Positions 11,424-21,937 are shown, counted from the first letter of the stretch. The stretch is 64,000 bases of DNA from Spongilla lacustris (GCA_949361645.1 OX442416.1:5122629-5186628), one strand, 5' to 3'. Numbers and translations: made by a program. The notes: a model not told the origin generated them from the letters alone.

Positions 11424-12232
11424 TAGGGGAAGGTCGGGCAAAGTGGACAGGTCGGGAATTACTTTAATACGCTCCATCATAAAATTATCCAATTTTGGAC
11501 CGCTGTATAGGAGGTGCGGACAGACAGAAGTGCAGTACAATTACTACGGTTAGTAAATGTGTACGTTATTAATTACTTTGTTACTTTCAGTTGTTCCTTA
11601 CGATATTCGTCCGCGATAACATTTTGTTTTTTTTTTTTCAATCATAGCAAATGAGACAAATGGTTGCATGCGCATAATGATGTTACCTACCATAAGAATA
11701 TAATGAGTAAGTACAACTACTTTCGAATCGACACATATGTTCGTATAAACTCAAGTGCCACCCTACGGGCAAAGTGAATAAGGTAAAGTTGGTAACTTGT
11801 TAATACATTGCTGCGGTGAGACGGCCAACATCCTATTAAGCTAGCCCTCTTTGTCTATAATGATTTTTATGCATGCTCTGCGTATGTATGTATCTATTGC
11901 CATAGGCAAACAGCTCACATAATGTGTAACAACGCGATGGTCGCTCGCAGCCATAAATGGTGAGCAAAAGCCGAATATTCTCGTCATGTCTCGGGAATCG
12001 AAAATTCAAACGACAAAATACAACACGGCACACAAATGAATAACGCATAACATGGAATAACATTTACGATGCCGAGATACGTCGAAGTGCCATATTAGTC
12101 GCTTTTCGCTTTGCCCGGTCAAATCTAAAAAAAAGGCAAAACTGATCGTGTTGTGAAAATCAATTATAATAAATACAATGTGTTTACAAAAATGATTACC
12201 TTAGCTTGTCCGCGTTGCCCGGCCTTCCCCTA
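11424..12232. mobile_element. Mariner-like MITE, TA target duplication
   Basis: Terminal inverted repeats GGGGAAGGTCGGGCAAAG (11426) and the complement of GGGGAAGGCCGGGCAACG (ending 12230) are flanked by TA on both sides (11424-11425 and 12231-12232). The interior has more GGGCAAAG-type words. The 805-bp element has no transposase frame. Confidence 0.75.
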
Positions 12233-12541
12233 AATTGTTTGTGCACCCTGTACATGTACAAAAGTGATAAACATGCTTTTCCACGCATGCATGCAGGGTT
12301 GCCGCGGTTACACACATTTATATGGCTATATACATGTACATGGTGAAGTGTAAACTATAAACAAATGTATGTAACTGTCACGAAAAATTTAGTCCGGGAG
12401 CAAAATTTCATCCTAGGATTAATTATCGCAATTCACATCCGGCCAAAAATTATCCGTGCCTGCTATTTTTCATCCTACCCCATCCTTTTGTTAGCGCACC
12501 GCTTGCCACGTGTCAGCTTGACTGAATCAGCTGCGCCTAGA

Positions 12542-15529
12542 ATGGAAGATGATAGCTCCGAAGATATTGTGGACTTCGTATATTTCTATTTGACAGGAAA
12601 AGGGTACCCCCCAAATTGCACTTTGTCTATGAAAAGGCAGATTAGGCAGCGGTCATCGATGTTCGTAGTCGTTAACGGAGAGCTGCATTATAAGAAAGGA
12701 CAAGATCAGGTACGCTGTGCTATTGCACACACCTCGCGCTTACGACTTTATCGCACATATCTTTAGACTGTTAGATACATCCAGGAAAGGAAAGAAAGAG
12801 CAAAAATTGCGTTATCCTGTCACATTGATGTTACATCAGGTCACATGGGTTTGAAAAAAACATTAGCTCGAATCGCGGAGAGATTTGCTTGGAAAGGCAT
12901 GACTGAAGATGTAAAAAGAATTGTAAGTCCATATAAACATTCCATTCTAATTTATTCGTACTTATGCAGATCTCCACATGTGATCAGTGCCAGCGCGTCA
13001 ATTCAAAGTTGACAACCACCACACCTGAACTCCACCCTGTACCTGTACAGTCACCTTGGTTTCATGTTGGAATAGATTTTGTGGGTCCTGTAACTCCTAA
13101 ATCAGTTCATGGAAATAGGTACATATTAACCCTGAGTGATTATTTCACCAAGTGGGTGGAAGCAGTTCCGCTTCCAACAAAAGAGGCTCCAGGAGTTGCA
13201 AAATCACTTCTGAAGGTACACGTATGAGTGATTTAGCTGATTTTCATAGTGCAAGAGTATCCTATCCAAACTGATGAAGAACTCCTTTGTCATTGTTGGC
13301 AGATTTTCATGCGTATGGGGTTTCCCAGGTTACTGACAAGTGACCAAGGAGGGGAATTTAAAAGTGATCTTGACAGAGAGATGATGAAGATTTTAGGAAT
13401 TAAGCATCATTTTACCACACCATACCACCCACAGGTAATGTTTATGCAGTGCATGAGTTTAGTACTGATTAATCATTGGCTTGTCAGGCTAATGGGTTAG
13501 ATGAAAGGTGGAACCAAACATTGAAAAATATGATCGTGAAATATGTCAGTTCAAGGAAAGAGTTATGGGATGAATATCTGGACGCATGCGTTTATGCATA
13601 CAATACAAGCCGTCATGAGTCATCGTTACACACACCCTTTGAAGTGATGTTTGGCCGAAAGGCTGTCATTCCTATTGAGCTGACGTATTTGGATCCAGGA
13701 AGCCAATTGTTGAGCAATTACACAAAGTCTTCAGAAGATGTTGTGCCAGTAAGCATAATGGTGATGTGTATGCAAAACTATATCTTGTATACATTTTGGT
13801 GTACATGTATGTGATCACAATCCTTTTGTTTTAGATTGATTTTGTAGGTGGTCTTAATAAGTATAGGCAGGAGATACTTGAGAGGGTGGAGAAAAACATA
13901 TCAATCGCACAGAAAAAGCAAAAAGCTGCATATGACCGAAGGCATGCCAATCCATGCAAATTTCAGGTTTGTGCAAGTATCTATATGTGTAAATAGACAT
14001 CAATTTAAAATGTTTTATTACACAGGTGGGCATGGAGGTGCTTCAAAAGGATTTCAGAAGGTGTAAACGTAAAGGAGGAAAAATGGATCCCAAATGGCTG
14101 AGCCCAAGCCTGATAACTCATGACCTTGGTAAAGGCTTTTACTCTCTTGTGACATTAGATCAAAAGAAGATTGTGACCAAGAGGATCAATGGTGCTCACC
14201 TCAAGTTATACCTACGTCCACCTTCATCTCACCAGTCCACACCACCGGCATCCCCTCACCAGTCCACACCACCAGCATCCCCCCACCAGTCCACACCACC
14301 AGCATCTCCTCATCAGTCCACACCACATGAGGTTTTGGACAAAGGCAATGACGACAAAAGAAGTGAACTAAATCACAAAGCACTTCATGAACAGCTTTAT
14401 TCCCCACACCTGTTGCGTTTATGGCGAACTGGTGCATGTGAGCTGTTTTACAAAGCTGAAGAAGATGATGAAGAATTAGATGTAAGTTCGAATTCATTTC
14501 ACATAAATTTTAATGAAACCTACTTCATTACTTGCACAGGAAAAAACACTGCATTTGCAAGAGGATGAATTTGCCCTCAGTAAAGATCTAACTGTGTCTC
14601 TTTGGATAGCATATTTTGGAGAATCACCTATAAGAGAAGTGTGTGGAGGTGATTTTGTGATCATCAATGAAGACCTCCATGATGAGTTTAACAAGTTCAA
14701 AAGCAAACTCTCCACTTCCCTTTTCTTATCCCTGGATGGTACGTGCAGTGTAGTTGAAGGGATAGAACTGCTTATGTTTTGGTGCACGTCAAGTGACATA
14801 TCAACTACACCACTGCAAGTACTAGAGAAAACTTACTTTCTCATGTCTGCATCAGATCTAGATAACTTTTGCCAGTGGGTATATGACACAAGAAAGTTGT
14901 GCATAAATGGAGACATCACCTGCCTACTATCATTCAATGGGGAGCATGCCATCACACCTTTAAAAGTAGTGAATGAAGAGAAAGTGGATATGATAAGCTA
15001 TGTACCTGTATGCAGTGATTGGCAAGAAAAAAGATGTATTCTACTTGGGCTTAAATTTCTTCATGGAAATCGGATTCATTGCCAGAAGCCATCAATGATT
15101 GGAATTTCACAGGCCCCTTTGGCAATAGGAAGAATCAAGGGAGATGGAAATTGCTTTTTTAGATCAATTGCACAAACTCTAACTGGCTCACAAGAGGACC
15201 ATGATGAAATCCGTTTAATGATCACTTCCTTCATGATGCACAATGCTTCCAAGTTGTCCTGCCTCCTTGATCCACATGAGTCAATGGAAGACTACATGCA
15301 GCGAACAAGAATGCAGTCTCTAAATGTGTGGGCCACAGAAGTAGAAATCATTGCGGCTGCAACCATGCTACACACAGCGATTTGTGTATTTGCACCATCA
15401 GGAGGGACCTACAAGTGATTAAAGCACTCACCAGTTATAAAGGAAATATCCTGCAGCGACAGCCATCAGGAGGAATCCATTTTTATCACCAACATTGGAA
15501 ATCATTTTGAAACTGTTAAGAAGATGTAA
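12542..15529 (+). CDS. Ginger transposase: zinc-binding, DDE integrase, GPY-like and OTU domains; one in-frame TGA
   Basis: Exons by splice consensus and frame: 12542-12709, 12767-12922, 12970-13215, 13303-13434, 13488-13748, 13835-13966, 14026-14481, 14540 to stop. All introns are in phase 0. Order of parts: an H-H-C-C zinc module (CHIDVTSGHMG ... STCDQCQ); an integrase core with D in GIDFVGP, D in TSDQGGEF and E in ANGLDERWNQ; a GPY/F-like module (KWLSPSLI...HLKLYL); a linker with four PHQSTPPAS-type repeats; then an OTU cysteine-protease domain with KGDGNCFFRSIA (catalytic D and C). A TGA at 15416-15418 stops the frame at about 809 residues. The same frame then continues to TAA at 15527-15529 and carries the expected OTU histidine (GNHFE). 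The stop is probably a TGG to TGA change. The integrase moves the element in the nucleus. The role of OTU in transposition is unknown. Confidence 0.8.
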
Positions 15530-15699
15530 ATGTAATTCTGTCATGTCTCATTGTGGGTATTGTTCACTTATGCAAAAACCATGCAAAGACAATTACAAGC
15601 GGTGTAATTGTAAAATCTTTTCTGCTTTGCATGCCACGCCTTAGTTGAGTGGCTACTACCATGTAGTTCAATTCATTCGTCTAAGCATGTATTAAAAAA

Positions 15700-15915
15700 T
15701 CACATCACATAGGATGAAATTTTGCAGCTAAAATTAGCCCTATAATATGTATGACTAGGATGATTTTTGGCAGTATGGGATGATTTTTAGCAGAAAAAAA
15801 TTATCCTAGGATGAAATTTTTCTGCTAAAAATCATCCTAGGATCATATTTAGCAGAAAAATTTAATCCCATAGGATGAAATATATTTCATCCTAGGATAC
15901 TTTTTTGGTAGGATA
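15700..15915. repeat. Subterminal repeats of the Ginger element
   Basis: Many copies of ATCCTAGGATGAAATTTT and GCTAAAAATCATCC on both strands. Related words (AAATTTCATCCTAGGAT) occur at 12410-12425 near the left end. They are possible transposase binding sites. Confidence 0.7.
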
Positions 15916-15965
15916 CTTTTTGCCATGACATAACCGCGGCAACCCTGTTTCCGCGTCAATTTTCC

Positions 15966-15973
15966 TATAAAAA
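15966..15973 (+). promoter_or_regulatory. TATA box of the deaminase-like gene
   Basis: TATAAAAA lies 64 bp above the ATG at 16030 and 19 bp right of the MITE end at 15947. The transcription start is expected near 15996. Confidence 0.5.
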
Positions 15974-16029
15974 TCACAACCGGTCTGTACTACATGCGCA
16001 TTTGCACTGAGCAGATAATTGGAACAGAA

Positions 16030-16662
16030 ATGAACGTTCTGCAGTTTTTCGTGCTATGCTCATTCGTGGTACTGGGCACCTCCAGGGCATTCTATCACCA
16101 AGAGGAAGAAGCGAGCATCAGTGCCATCAGCAACGACTATGCGAAATATATTGTTAATGGAATCAAGGACCGGCTAAGGAATATGTACAATTTAAATTTG
16201 CAATTTGCCGTTCTGTGCTTGATCCCCCAAGATGGACAGACATACAAATTTCAAAAGCTTCTAGGCGAAAACTTCTGTCATTTTTCAACCGATACAAGTC
16301 AATCCCACACAGAAGAAAAACTTTTAAAAGATCAATTACCTGGACTCATGACAGCTTACAAAAATTATTTTGATATCAAGAAGGATCATTTTGACAACCT
16401 CCTGTATTCTCTGAACACTCCTTGCGGAGCATGTGGCAAGCTTATTGTGGAAGAATTTAACAACATTCATCAGGATGTTGCCGTTGACGAGTTTCTTATA
16501 ATTTACAAACAACTGTACCAACACCCACACTATTATCCACCATTTAATGATCCCACAGGTTTGAAAAATTTGCAACATTTGGAATATACGATTAAGAATT
16601 TCAATGCACATCAATCGCTGGGGCGTAGAATTGTGCTGAAGTCTGAAGCTGATCTTATATAA
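16030..16662 (+). CDS. Secreted zinc-dependent deaminase-like protein (AID/APOBEC-like fold)
   Basis: Intact single frame of 210 residues. The ATG at 16030 is preferred over the in-frame ATG at 15994 because it directly starts a signal peptide (about residues 1-20, MNVLQFFVLCSFVVLG...) and leaves room for a 5' leader after the TATA box. The mature part has the zinc-deaminase signature: H93-T-E95 (HxE) and P131-C-G-A-C135 (PCxxC). Between them are a helix-like KLLKDQLPGLM and strand-like stretches, and strand FLIIYKQLY follows the PCxxC helix. This order fits the cytidine-deaminase fold. Secreted AID/APOBEC-like deaminases have been described in animals, and a role in defence against foreign nucleic acid would be by analogy only. 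Substrate, activity and partners are not shown. It has no neighbour operon, and the left side is transposon DNA. Confidence 0.65.
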   Translation: MNVLQFFVLCSFVVLGTSRAFYHQEEEASISAISNDYAKYIVNGIKDRLRNMYNLNLQFAVLCLIPQDGQTYKFQKLLGENFCHFSTDTSQSHTEEKLLKDQLPGLMTAYKNYFDIKKDHFDNLLYSLNTPCGACGKLIVEEFNNIHQDVAVDEFLIIYKQLYQHPHYYPPFNDPTGLKNLQHLEYTIKNFNAHQSLGRRIVLKSEADLI

Positions 16663-16890
16663 TTAAGTGATATATTACATTTTAAAGATGCTGCGCATGC
16701 ATGAACTATGTGTGTCAATTACTTTGCTGTACAGAGGGTATGCAATGGAAACTATGAAAAAATTATGTGTTTTGTTCATTACGTGCTCCGCGCCATCTTA
16801 AACTGTCGCTTTTTATATGATAGCTTATTATGGGACAGAGACAAGACTCGTTGTAAAGCTAAAATTCATTGCTTGGTTGTAAGGTACTTT

Positions 16891-16896
16891 AATAAA
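16891..16896 (+). terminator. Candidate polyadenylation signal
   Basis: AATAAA lies 229 bp after the stop codon of the deaminase-like gene and is the first canonical hexamer seen downstream. Confidence 0.4.
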
Positions 16897-17492
16897 TTGC
16901 GTTTGCGTAGTCGGAAATTGGTGATCTAAATTTCGTCCAAAATTGTGACCGTATTTTGGATTTCTATACTAGTGCTTACGAAGACGCGCGCTTTGTAAAG
17001 TTGTTTGCAATGTATTGATGTTAAGATTTTTATTTTGTGTTCTTCTAAAAGTTATTCAAGTTAAAAAAAAATTTTTTTGGACTTTTATCCCTATAGATTA
17101 CAGAACAAAAGGGGTTGCACGATACACTAAATGTAAACTAGCATAAGGCTTACGGCGTTGTTTTGCGTGCCTCGTTGATAGTAATCTATCGTGATTAGCC
17201 ATTTCCTAGTTTGCTAAAGAACTTGAGGAAATTCTTTTCCCATGTTTATTAGGTCTAAGTCTATATCAGCATACAATTTCATGAGTTTTGGATGGTGCAC
17301 AAGGGTCCATTTGCACAGGTGCTTTAGCGTTGGATTGCTTAGAGCTTGACATACAACATGTAATATTGCTTTCTCAGAATAATTGATGATCTATATCGGC
17401 GCGCATCGCGCACACGCTGTATACGTTAATACGTATGAATCAATAGTCGTAAGTATAGGCAGAGCTAGCTAGCTGAGCAGCAACATTTTTGT
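16897..17492. other. Intergenic, nothing recognised
   Basis: AT-rich with no supported gene or repeat. Confidence 0.45.
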
Positions 17493-17567
17493 GGGGGGGG
17501 GGGGGGGGGGGGGGAGGGGGGGCACGTGCCCCGAGTGCCCCCCCCCCCCCCCTTGGATCCGCCGCTA
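17493..17567. repeat. hAT-like terminus with G-run and C-run
   Basis: A G-run (17493-17514), GGCACGTGCCCC, a C-run, then CCTTGGATCCGCCGCTA. The same arrangement ends the hAT relic at 48543-48595. The partner end was not located. Confidence 0.6.
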
Positions 17568-18179
17568 CGGCATCAAGAAACACACTCACATATACACAAA
17601 ATTATAGAAGTATACACCGGCCAGCGCACATGCACCATTCTCCCTCCTTTACAACTGTGTTCGTTTCTTTAGCAAAGTTTACATAAGGCTGGCACATATA
17701 CAGGGCTATATATGGCCGACAATATCACTACTTAGTAGCTATTTTGTCCGTATACTCTAGTATTTTACAGAAATCACCAGTCCGTGTGAGCTGGGCCTAA
17801 GGAGGAAATATAAATGCCTACCTGACATTTAAAGGGATTTCCTATAGCCCTGAGAATAAGTTAGACGTGTGGGGTATATGACCAGGAAAATTCATTATTT
17901 CTTAACTTCATGATCCTATTAAATTGTGCAACTCTATTTTATGCAATTTCAGTTTATGGGAACTGAATGAGACCACAAAAAAAAAAAACATCTTGGGTAG
18001 CCATTTTGCGTGTTCCAATACGGGGAGAGTAACACAGGGTAATTACCACATCCAAACTTGACTAGATAATGGTTAATACATTAAATAATTATTATTATAC
18101 ATGTGTATATACATGTAATGAATTTTACCCATGGGGGGCAAAAAGACTTAAAAGCGGGTCCTAAGGTAGAGTTGGAAGT

Positions 18180-18216
18180 CAAGGGCAGATCCAGCGAGGG
18201 GGTCCTGGGGGTCCGG

Positions 18217-18252
<36 letters not shown>

Positions 18253-18702
18253 AGGACCCATGATGAATATAATTACTATCAATACCCCAGTCGCGTGCGC
18301 ATAAAGGTGCTTCGTACTACGGTGTATTGTTCCTCGACGACGCGTTGTTTAAAAGTGTTGCTTTGCATTCTTCGTATATCATACAGGCGTCGGAAGAATT
18401 TAACCTCGGGATGGGGTGGTGGAGGCGGCTGATTTAATTTCATACAATGACATCGTTTGTACACACGACAGTGACATAGAGACAATATACTACTGATCTC
18501 TGCCTCTGGTGACGCGTAAAATTGCATGCGCCGCCTATGTGATTCCCGCGATTTTTTTATGACTCACTTGACCGCATTTATACGTGCCAAGAGCTAGGTG
18601 GTTTTCAAACTGCAGGCTATATAGGTCCGCTTAAGATTTATGCAGCTGATGCCGCCCCTGGATATACTGTCTCCCCGGACACTATAACCTAGGGTATATT
18701 GT

Positions 18703-18737
<35 letters not shown>

Positions 18738-19478
18738 CCCGGCCCCGCTATAGTAGCACTACAAGGAAGGTGGGGGTGGGGTGCCAAAATGGGAGAAGGG
18801 TGGGAGGTGGTCAATATAGCCTAGCTTGCTGTACTACAGCTGTGGAGAGAAGAAAGAGAGGTGAAAGTGAGGGAGGTAAGAGGGAGGGTAGGAGGTAAGA
18901 GGGAGGGTAGGAGGAGGGAGGGAGGGTAGGAGGAGGGAGGGAGGGTAGGAGGAGGGAGGGAGGGTAGGAGGAGGGAGGGAGGGTAGGAGGAGGGAGGGAG
19001 GGTAGGAGGAGGGAGGGAGGGTAGGAGGAGGGAGGGAGGGTAGGAGGAGGGAGGGTAGGAGGAGGGAGGGTAGGAGGAGGGAGGGTAGGAGGAGGGAGGT
19101 AGGAGGAGAGAGGGTAGGAGGAGGGAGGGTAGGAGGATGTACAGGGGACGAAATAGAATACTGTTCATTGCTTGAAGTAGGTTAATTATATTTTTTATCT
19201 GAGTATGATGAAATTTTAAGTGGCTCAAGTAGCGCACGTACAAATCTGACGAAACTGACAGATGAAACACACGCATTTAAAATCCACATAAGCCTGGGCA
19301 CAAGAACCTAACTGAGTGCAAGTGACTGCCTTTGTTTCTAATCTCTCTACTACACTATCTATGGAAAAATATGCACATAAAGAAATTGCGCGCGCTTCGC
19401 GCGCGCCCCTCCCCTCATCTATTATTCATATCGGACCCCCCCCCCCCCCCCCTCGCCGAATTCCTGGATCCGCCACTG
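18180..19478. mobile_element. Non-autonomous hAT-like insertion, 5-bp TSD GAAGT
   Basis: The left end CAAGGGCAGATCCAG and the inward-read right end CAGTGGCGGATCCAG are imperfect inverted repeats. GAAGT occurs at 18175-18179 and 19479-19483, and only once in the empty site in copy 1. The 1299-bp inside has C-runs of about 33 (18218-18250) and about 26 (18705-18730), plus a GGAGGGTA minisatellite. No transposase is present. Confidence 0.75.
18880..19136. repeat. Purine-rich minisatellite (GGAGGGTAGGAGGA)
   Basis: About 14 head-to-tail units of GGGAGGGTAGGAGGA, some with an extra GGGA. Long Pro-Ser-Tyr ORFs on the minus strand arise from the repeat. Confidence 0.9.
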
Positions 19479-19764
19479 GAAGTTACTATTTAAGTGGAAA
19501 GGAACGAATTGACACTATACTGTCAACTATACCTACATCAAAGTCTTCCTCTTCACCTGCTCTATAGCACAACATATCAGCTCCTGATCGCCACAGGACA
19601 TAATAGTTGTGGTGGATATAATGCCTTATGTATAGATGATATGCATCACAAATTAAACAGTGATTTCCTCTGCAACACATGCACCACGTCACTATCTAAA
19701 TTAGTTGATTTAGTTCATTATCATCTGCACCTGATCGTCTTGTATATATAAGTCATTAGTCCGA

Positions 19765-20518
19765 CACCTCCAGCGAGAGTGATAGTGACAGTGTTTTACC
19801 AGCCGACCTTGCTGCACGTACGCGTGTCGATAACACAGCTTGCTCTCCAAACCGAACGCGTGTGTTGCTGTTGTAGGGAACTGGCACACACAAGGCACAT
19901 TTTTAGTGATGTGGAGGGTCTCCAGTACATCACAGATCATCCTGAGTTTGTTGGAGCATGCAGGGCCGGTGAGAGGGGGGGGGGGGGGGTACCCCGCGGG
20001 CCCCAAGGTATAATAGGGGGCCCGGCTGTCCAAAACTGTATTGTATTATGTCTAAAGAGTGGAATGCAGTTTAATAAACGTACATGTACTACATGTACGG
20101 ATGTATAAAAACTCGTATTTGGCCAATTTCAAGGGGGATCCCCCCCCCCCCCCCCCCCCCCCTCGTATTTTCAGGGCCTATGGCAATGGGGCCCTCAAAT
20201 GATATGTTACCCCGGGCCTCACTACGGCTCTCACCGGCCCTGGGAGCATGCCTCAATCCACTGACTTTACGCATCGCCTTAGTAGGTGTGATGGCGACAA
20301 GCTGGATGTATAGTCCTCTGGGGAGAAATTCTCGCTACATACACGAGCGTTTGCGCCATTTATGGAGATATCCGTCAAATGGAGTACAAGTAACCACTGA
20401 AACGAGCGATCGATATTATCACAACATGTCGTATTTACGAATGCTAGTTGAAAAGCATGACAAAAACTTATGTGATGAAGCAGAGATGGGTTTTTTGAGG
20501 GCAAACGATGAAAACTAA
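19765..20518 (+). pseudogene. Fragment resembling the cysteine-rich P2X7-intracellular-type domain, split by a MITE
   Basis: The frame before 19960 reads ..RVCCCCREL...ITDHPEFVGAC. After skipping the MITE 19961-20242 it continues LNPLTLRIALVGVMATSWMY... to a stop at 20518. The C-CC-E ... IT.HP.F...CLN..L pattern is that of the zinc-binding region found in P2X7 C-termini and in many invertebrate orphan proteins. Upstream, an Asp-Ser-rich frame (SDTSSESDSD) is out of phase and suggests another lesion. It could be a transposon-borne domain or a host gene. The start is not defined. Confidence 0.4.
19961..20242. mobile_element. hAT-type MITE with 8-bp TSD GGAGCATG
   Basis: The termini CAGGGCCGGTGAGAG and CTCTCACCGGCCCTG are 15-bp inverted repeats. 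GGAGCATG lies on both sides (19953-19960, 20243-20250). The 282-bp element contains G-, C- and GGGCCC-rich sequence and no coding. Confidence 0.9.
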
Positions 20519-21457
20519 CACCCTTTGGGCACTTATTATCACAATTTATACACCCCTTGGCAATGTAGTGAGGCATTCTCTATACGCGCACTATGGATTT
20601 CTGAGACCAGTGACGTATTAGATGGTCTTAAATTTTAATAAAAACATGGCGACCAAATTTTTTTGTGTTGTCTTGAATTTATCTTGATTATAAAAGCAAA
20701 TACTTAATACATCATTTTGCAGTTCTTATTTTCTACTCAAATGCTATAAACCGAGATAACATTGTGGCAGTTCCCCGTTAATAGGCACCGAATTCATCAA
20801 GGCACGCGTACGGAAAGTGATGGAAAATATTTTACAGCATGGACTGTCACGTCATTAAAAAACAGCTGTATCATCAAAATATGATGGTGCCCACCGTATT
20901 TTTCAAGACAATATACTCATGAGGAATGGGTTGGTGCTATACATTTATACAGACCTGGCAAATCATGCACGTGCAGGAAACAGTGAAGTTGGTTTCAAAG
21001 CTGGTACCAGAAGGTGATGCAAAGTATAAGGCATTATCCCAGCCTATTACACGCTTATTAACAAGAGCTTTGTAATATTACTACAACTTTATGAACATCA
21101 TTACTGAATATTGCATGCACTTGCAATCGTTGGGAAAATGGTTACAGGACCATGGTTGTATGTATTTCAAACCTTGATAGCATAAGCTATATAAAAAATG
21201 TGTCTAAAAACAATACATTAAATGAGTCCCCTTTGATGATGCTGCAGTTGATACCTTTGGTGTATCCTTGGATGTATAGGTTCTGATGCCGTGTTAAATG
21301 AGCTATAAAATTCTGCTACAACAGAACAAGATAAATAAAATCAAGAATTAACGTTAATTGGTGGCATATAGGAGTTACAGTGGTATAAAAAGCAGGGTCT
21401 TATTTCATACTTATATAGACTCGATCCTATGCGGTCATCGGATTGGTAGCCCGCAAT
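20519..21457. other. Intergenic, nothing recognised
   Basis: AT-rich with an AATAAAA at about 20637. No repeat partner or gene was seen. Confidence 0.45.
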
Positions 21458-21815
21458 TACTCTTTCATTGCTACCTTGACCACATGAACGTTCTCTTGCA
21501 ACAAATAAGAGTTGTAGCAGATCAACGGGACAAAGGACATTGTATAAGATGTAGTAAAGACTGTGTCTATTGTTAAACAAACATTGTTGTTTGTTGGGGA
21601 TGTCAAGGTAAATAAACATGAGGAAGTAATTAAAGGTGTATGCACATGTATTTTTAATACAGATACCATAAGGTAACATAATTTATATAGATAAGTGGTC
21701 ATTTTTAACTAACCCCTACCTGTCACACTATACTCACTAGGATATCAGATTGGTTTTACATGCAGCAGAAATGAAATGGAGTTTGAGTCATGATATTATG
21801 CATTGGATATTGAAG
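21458..21815 (-). repeat. Dispersed repeat C, copy 2 (inverted)
   Basis: The reverse complement matches 10690-11040, for example caatagacacagtctttactacatc and cttaattacttcctcatg. Its end overlaps words shared with 34672-34700. Confidence 0.75.
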
Positions 21816-21937
21816 TTGTACCTAATTAATCTATAAGCGACGAGCGCCCGGTTAACCTGTCAATTGACAGGTATACCTGTCAATTTTCACCTACACTCTT
21901 ATGTATTAATTGGACACGAAAGTTGATACTTAAAATT

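Larger units (their letters stand above)
12376..15930 (+). mobile_element. Ginger-type DNA transposon, TSD TAAC
   Basis: The element begins TGTCACGAAAAATTT and ends with the complement of TGTCATGGCAAAAAG. It is flanked by TAAC at 12372-12375 and 15931-15934. Four-base duplications and TGT...ACA termini, with a gypsy-type integrase gene and an OTU protease domain, fit the Ginger group of cut-and-paste elements. The 3555 bp contain one intron-bearing gene. The right 220 bp are filled with ATCCTAGGAT / AGCAGAAAAATT repeats, some of which are matched at the left end. Confidence 0.8.
12294..15947. mobile_element. Small inverted-repeat MITE, interrupted by Ginger
   Basis: The left part (12294-12375) starts CAGGGTTGCCGCGGTTACA. 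The right part (15931-15947) is TAACCGCGGCAACCCTG. Without the insertion and one TAAC copy, the right end reads inwards CAGGGTTGCCGCGGTTACATACATTTG, matching the left end for about 26 bases with one change. The original element was about 95 bp. Its own TSD was not found. Confidence 0.65.
17631..19752 (-). repeat. Dispersed repeat A, copy 2 (inverted, interrupted)
   Basis: Segments 17631-18179 and 19479-19752 are the reverse complement of copy 1 at 5134-5869. They are separated by a 1.3-kb insertion. Copy 1 gives the uninterrupted junction TTGGAAGTTACT. Confidence 0.85.

Noticed and set aside
12294..15947. Reading the whole 3.65 kb as one hAT element with CAGGGTTGCCGCGG ends
   Set aside because: The enclosed gene is a Ginger-type integrase with its own TGT...ACA ends and TAAC duplication, so the outer repeats belong to an older MITE.
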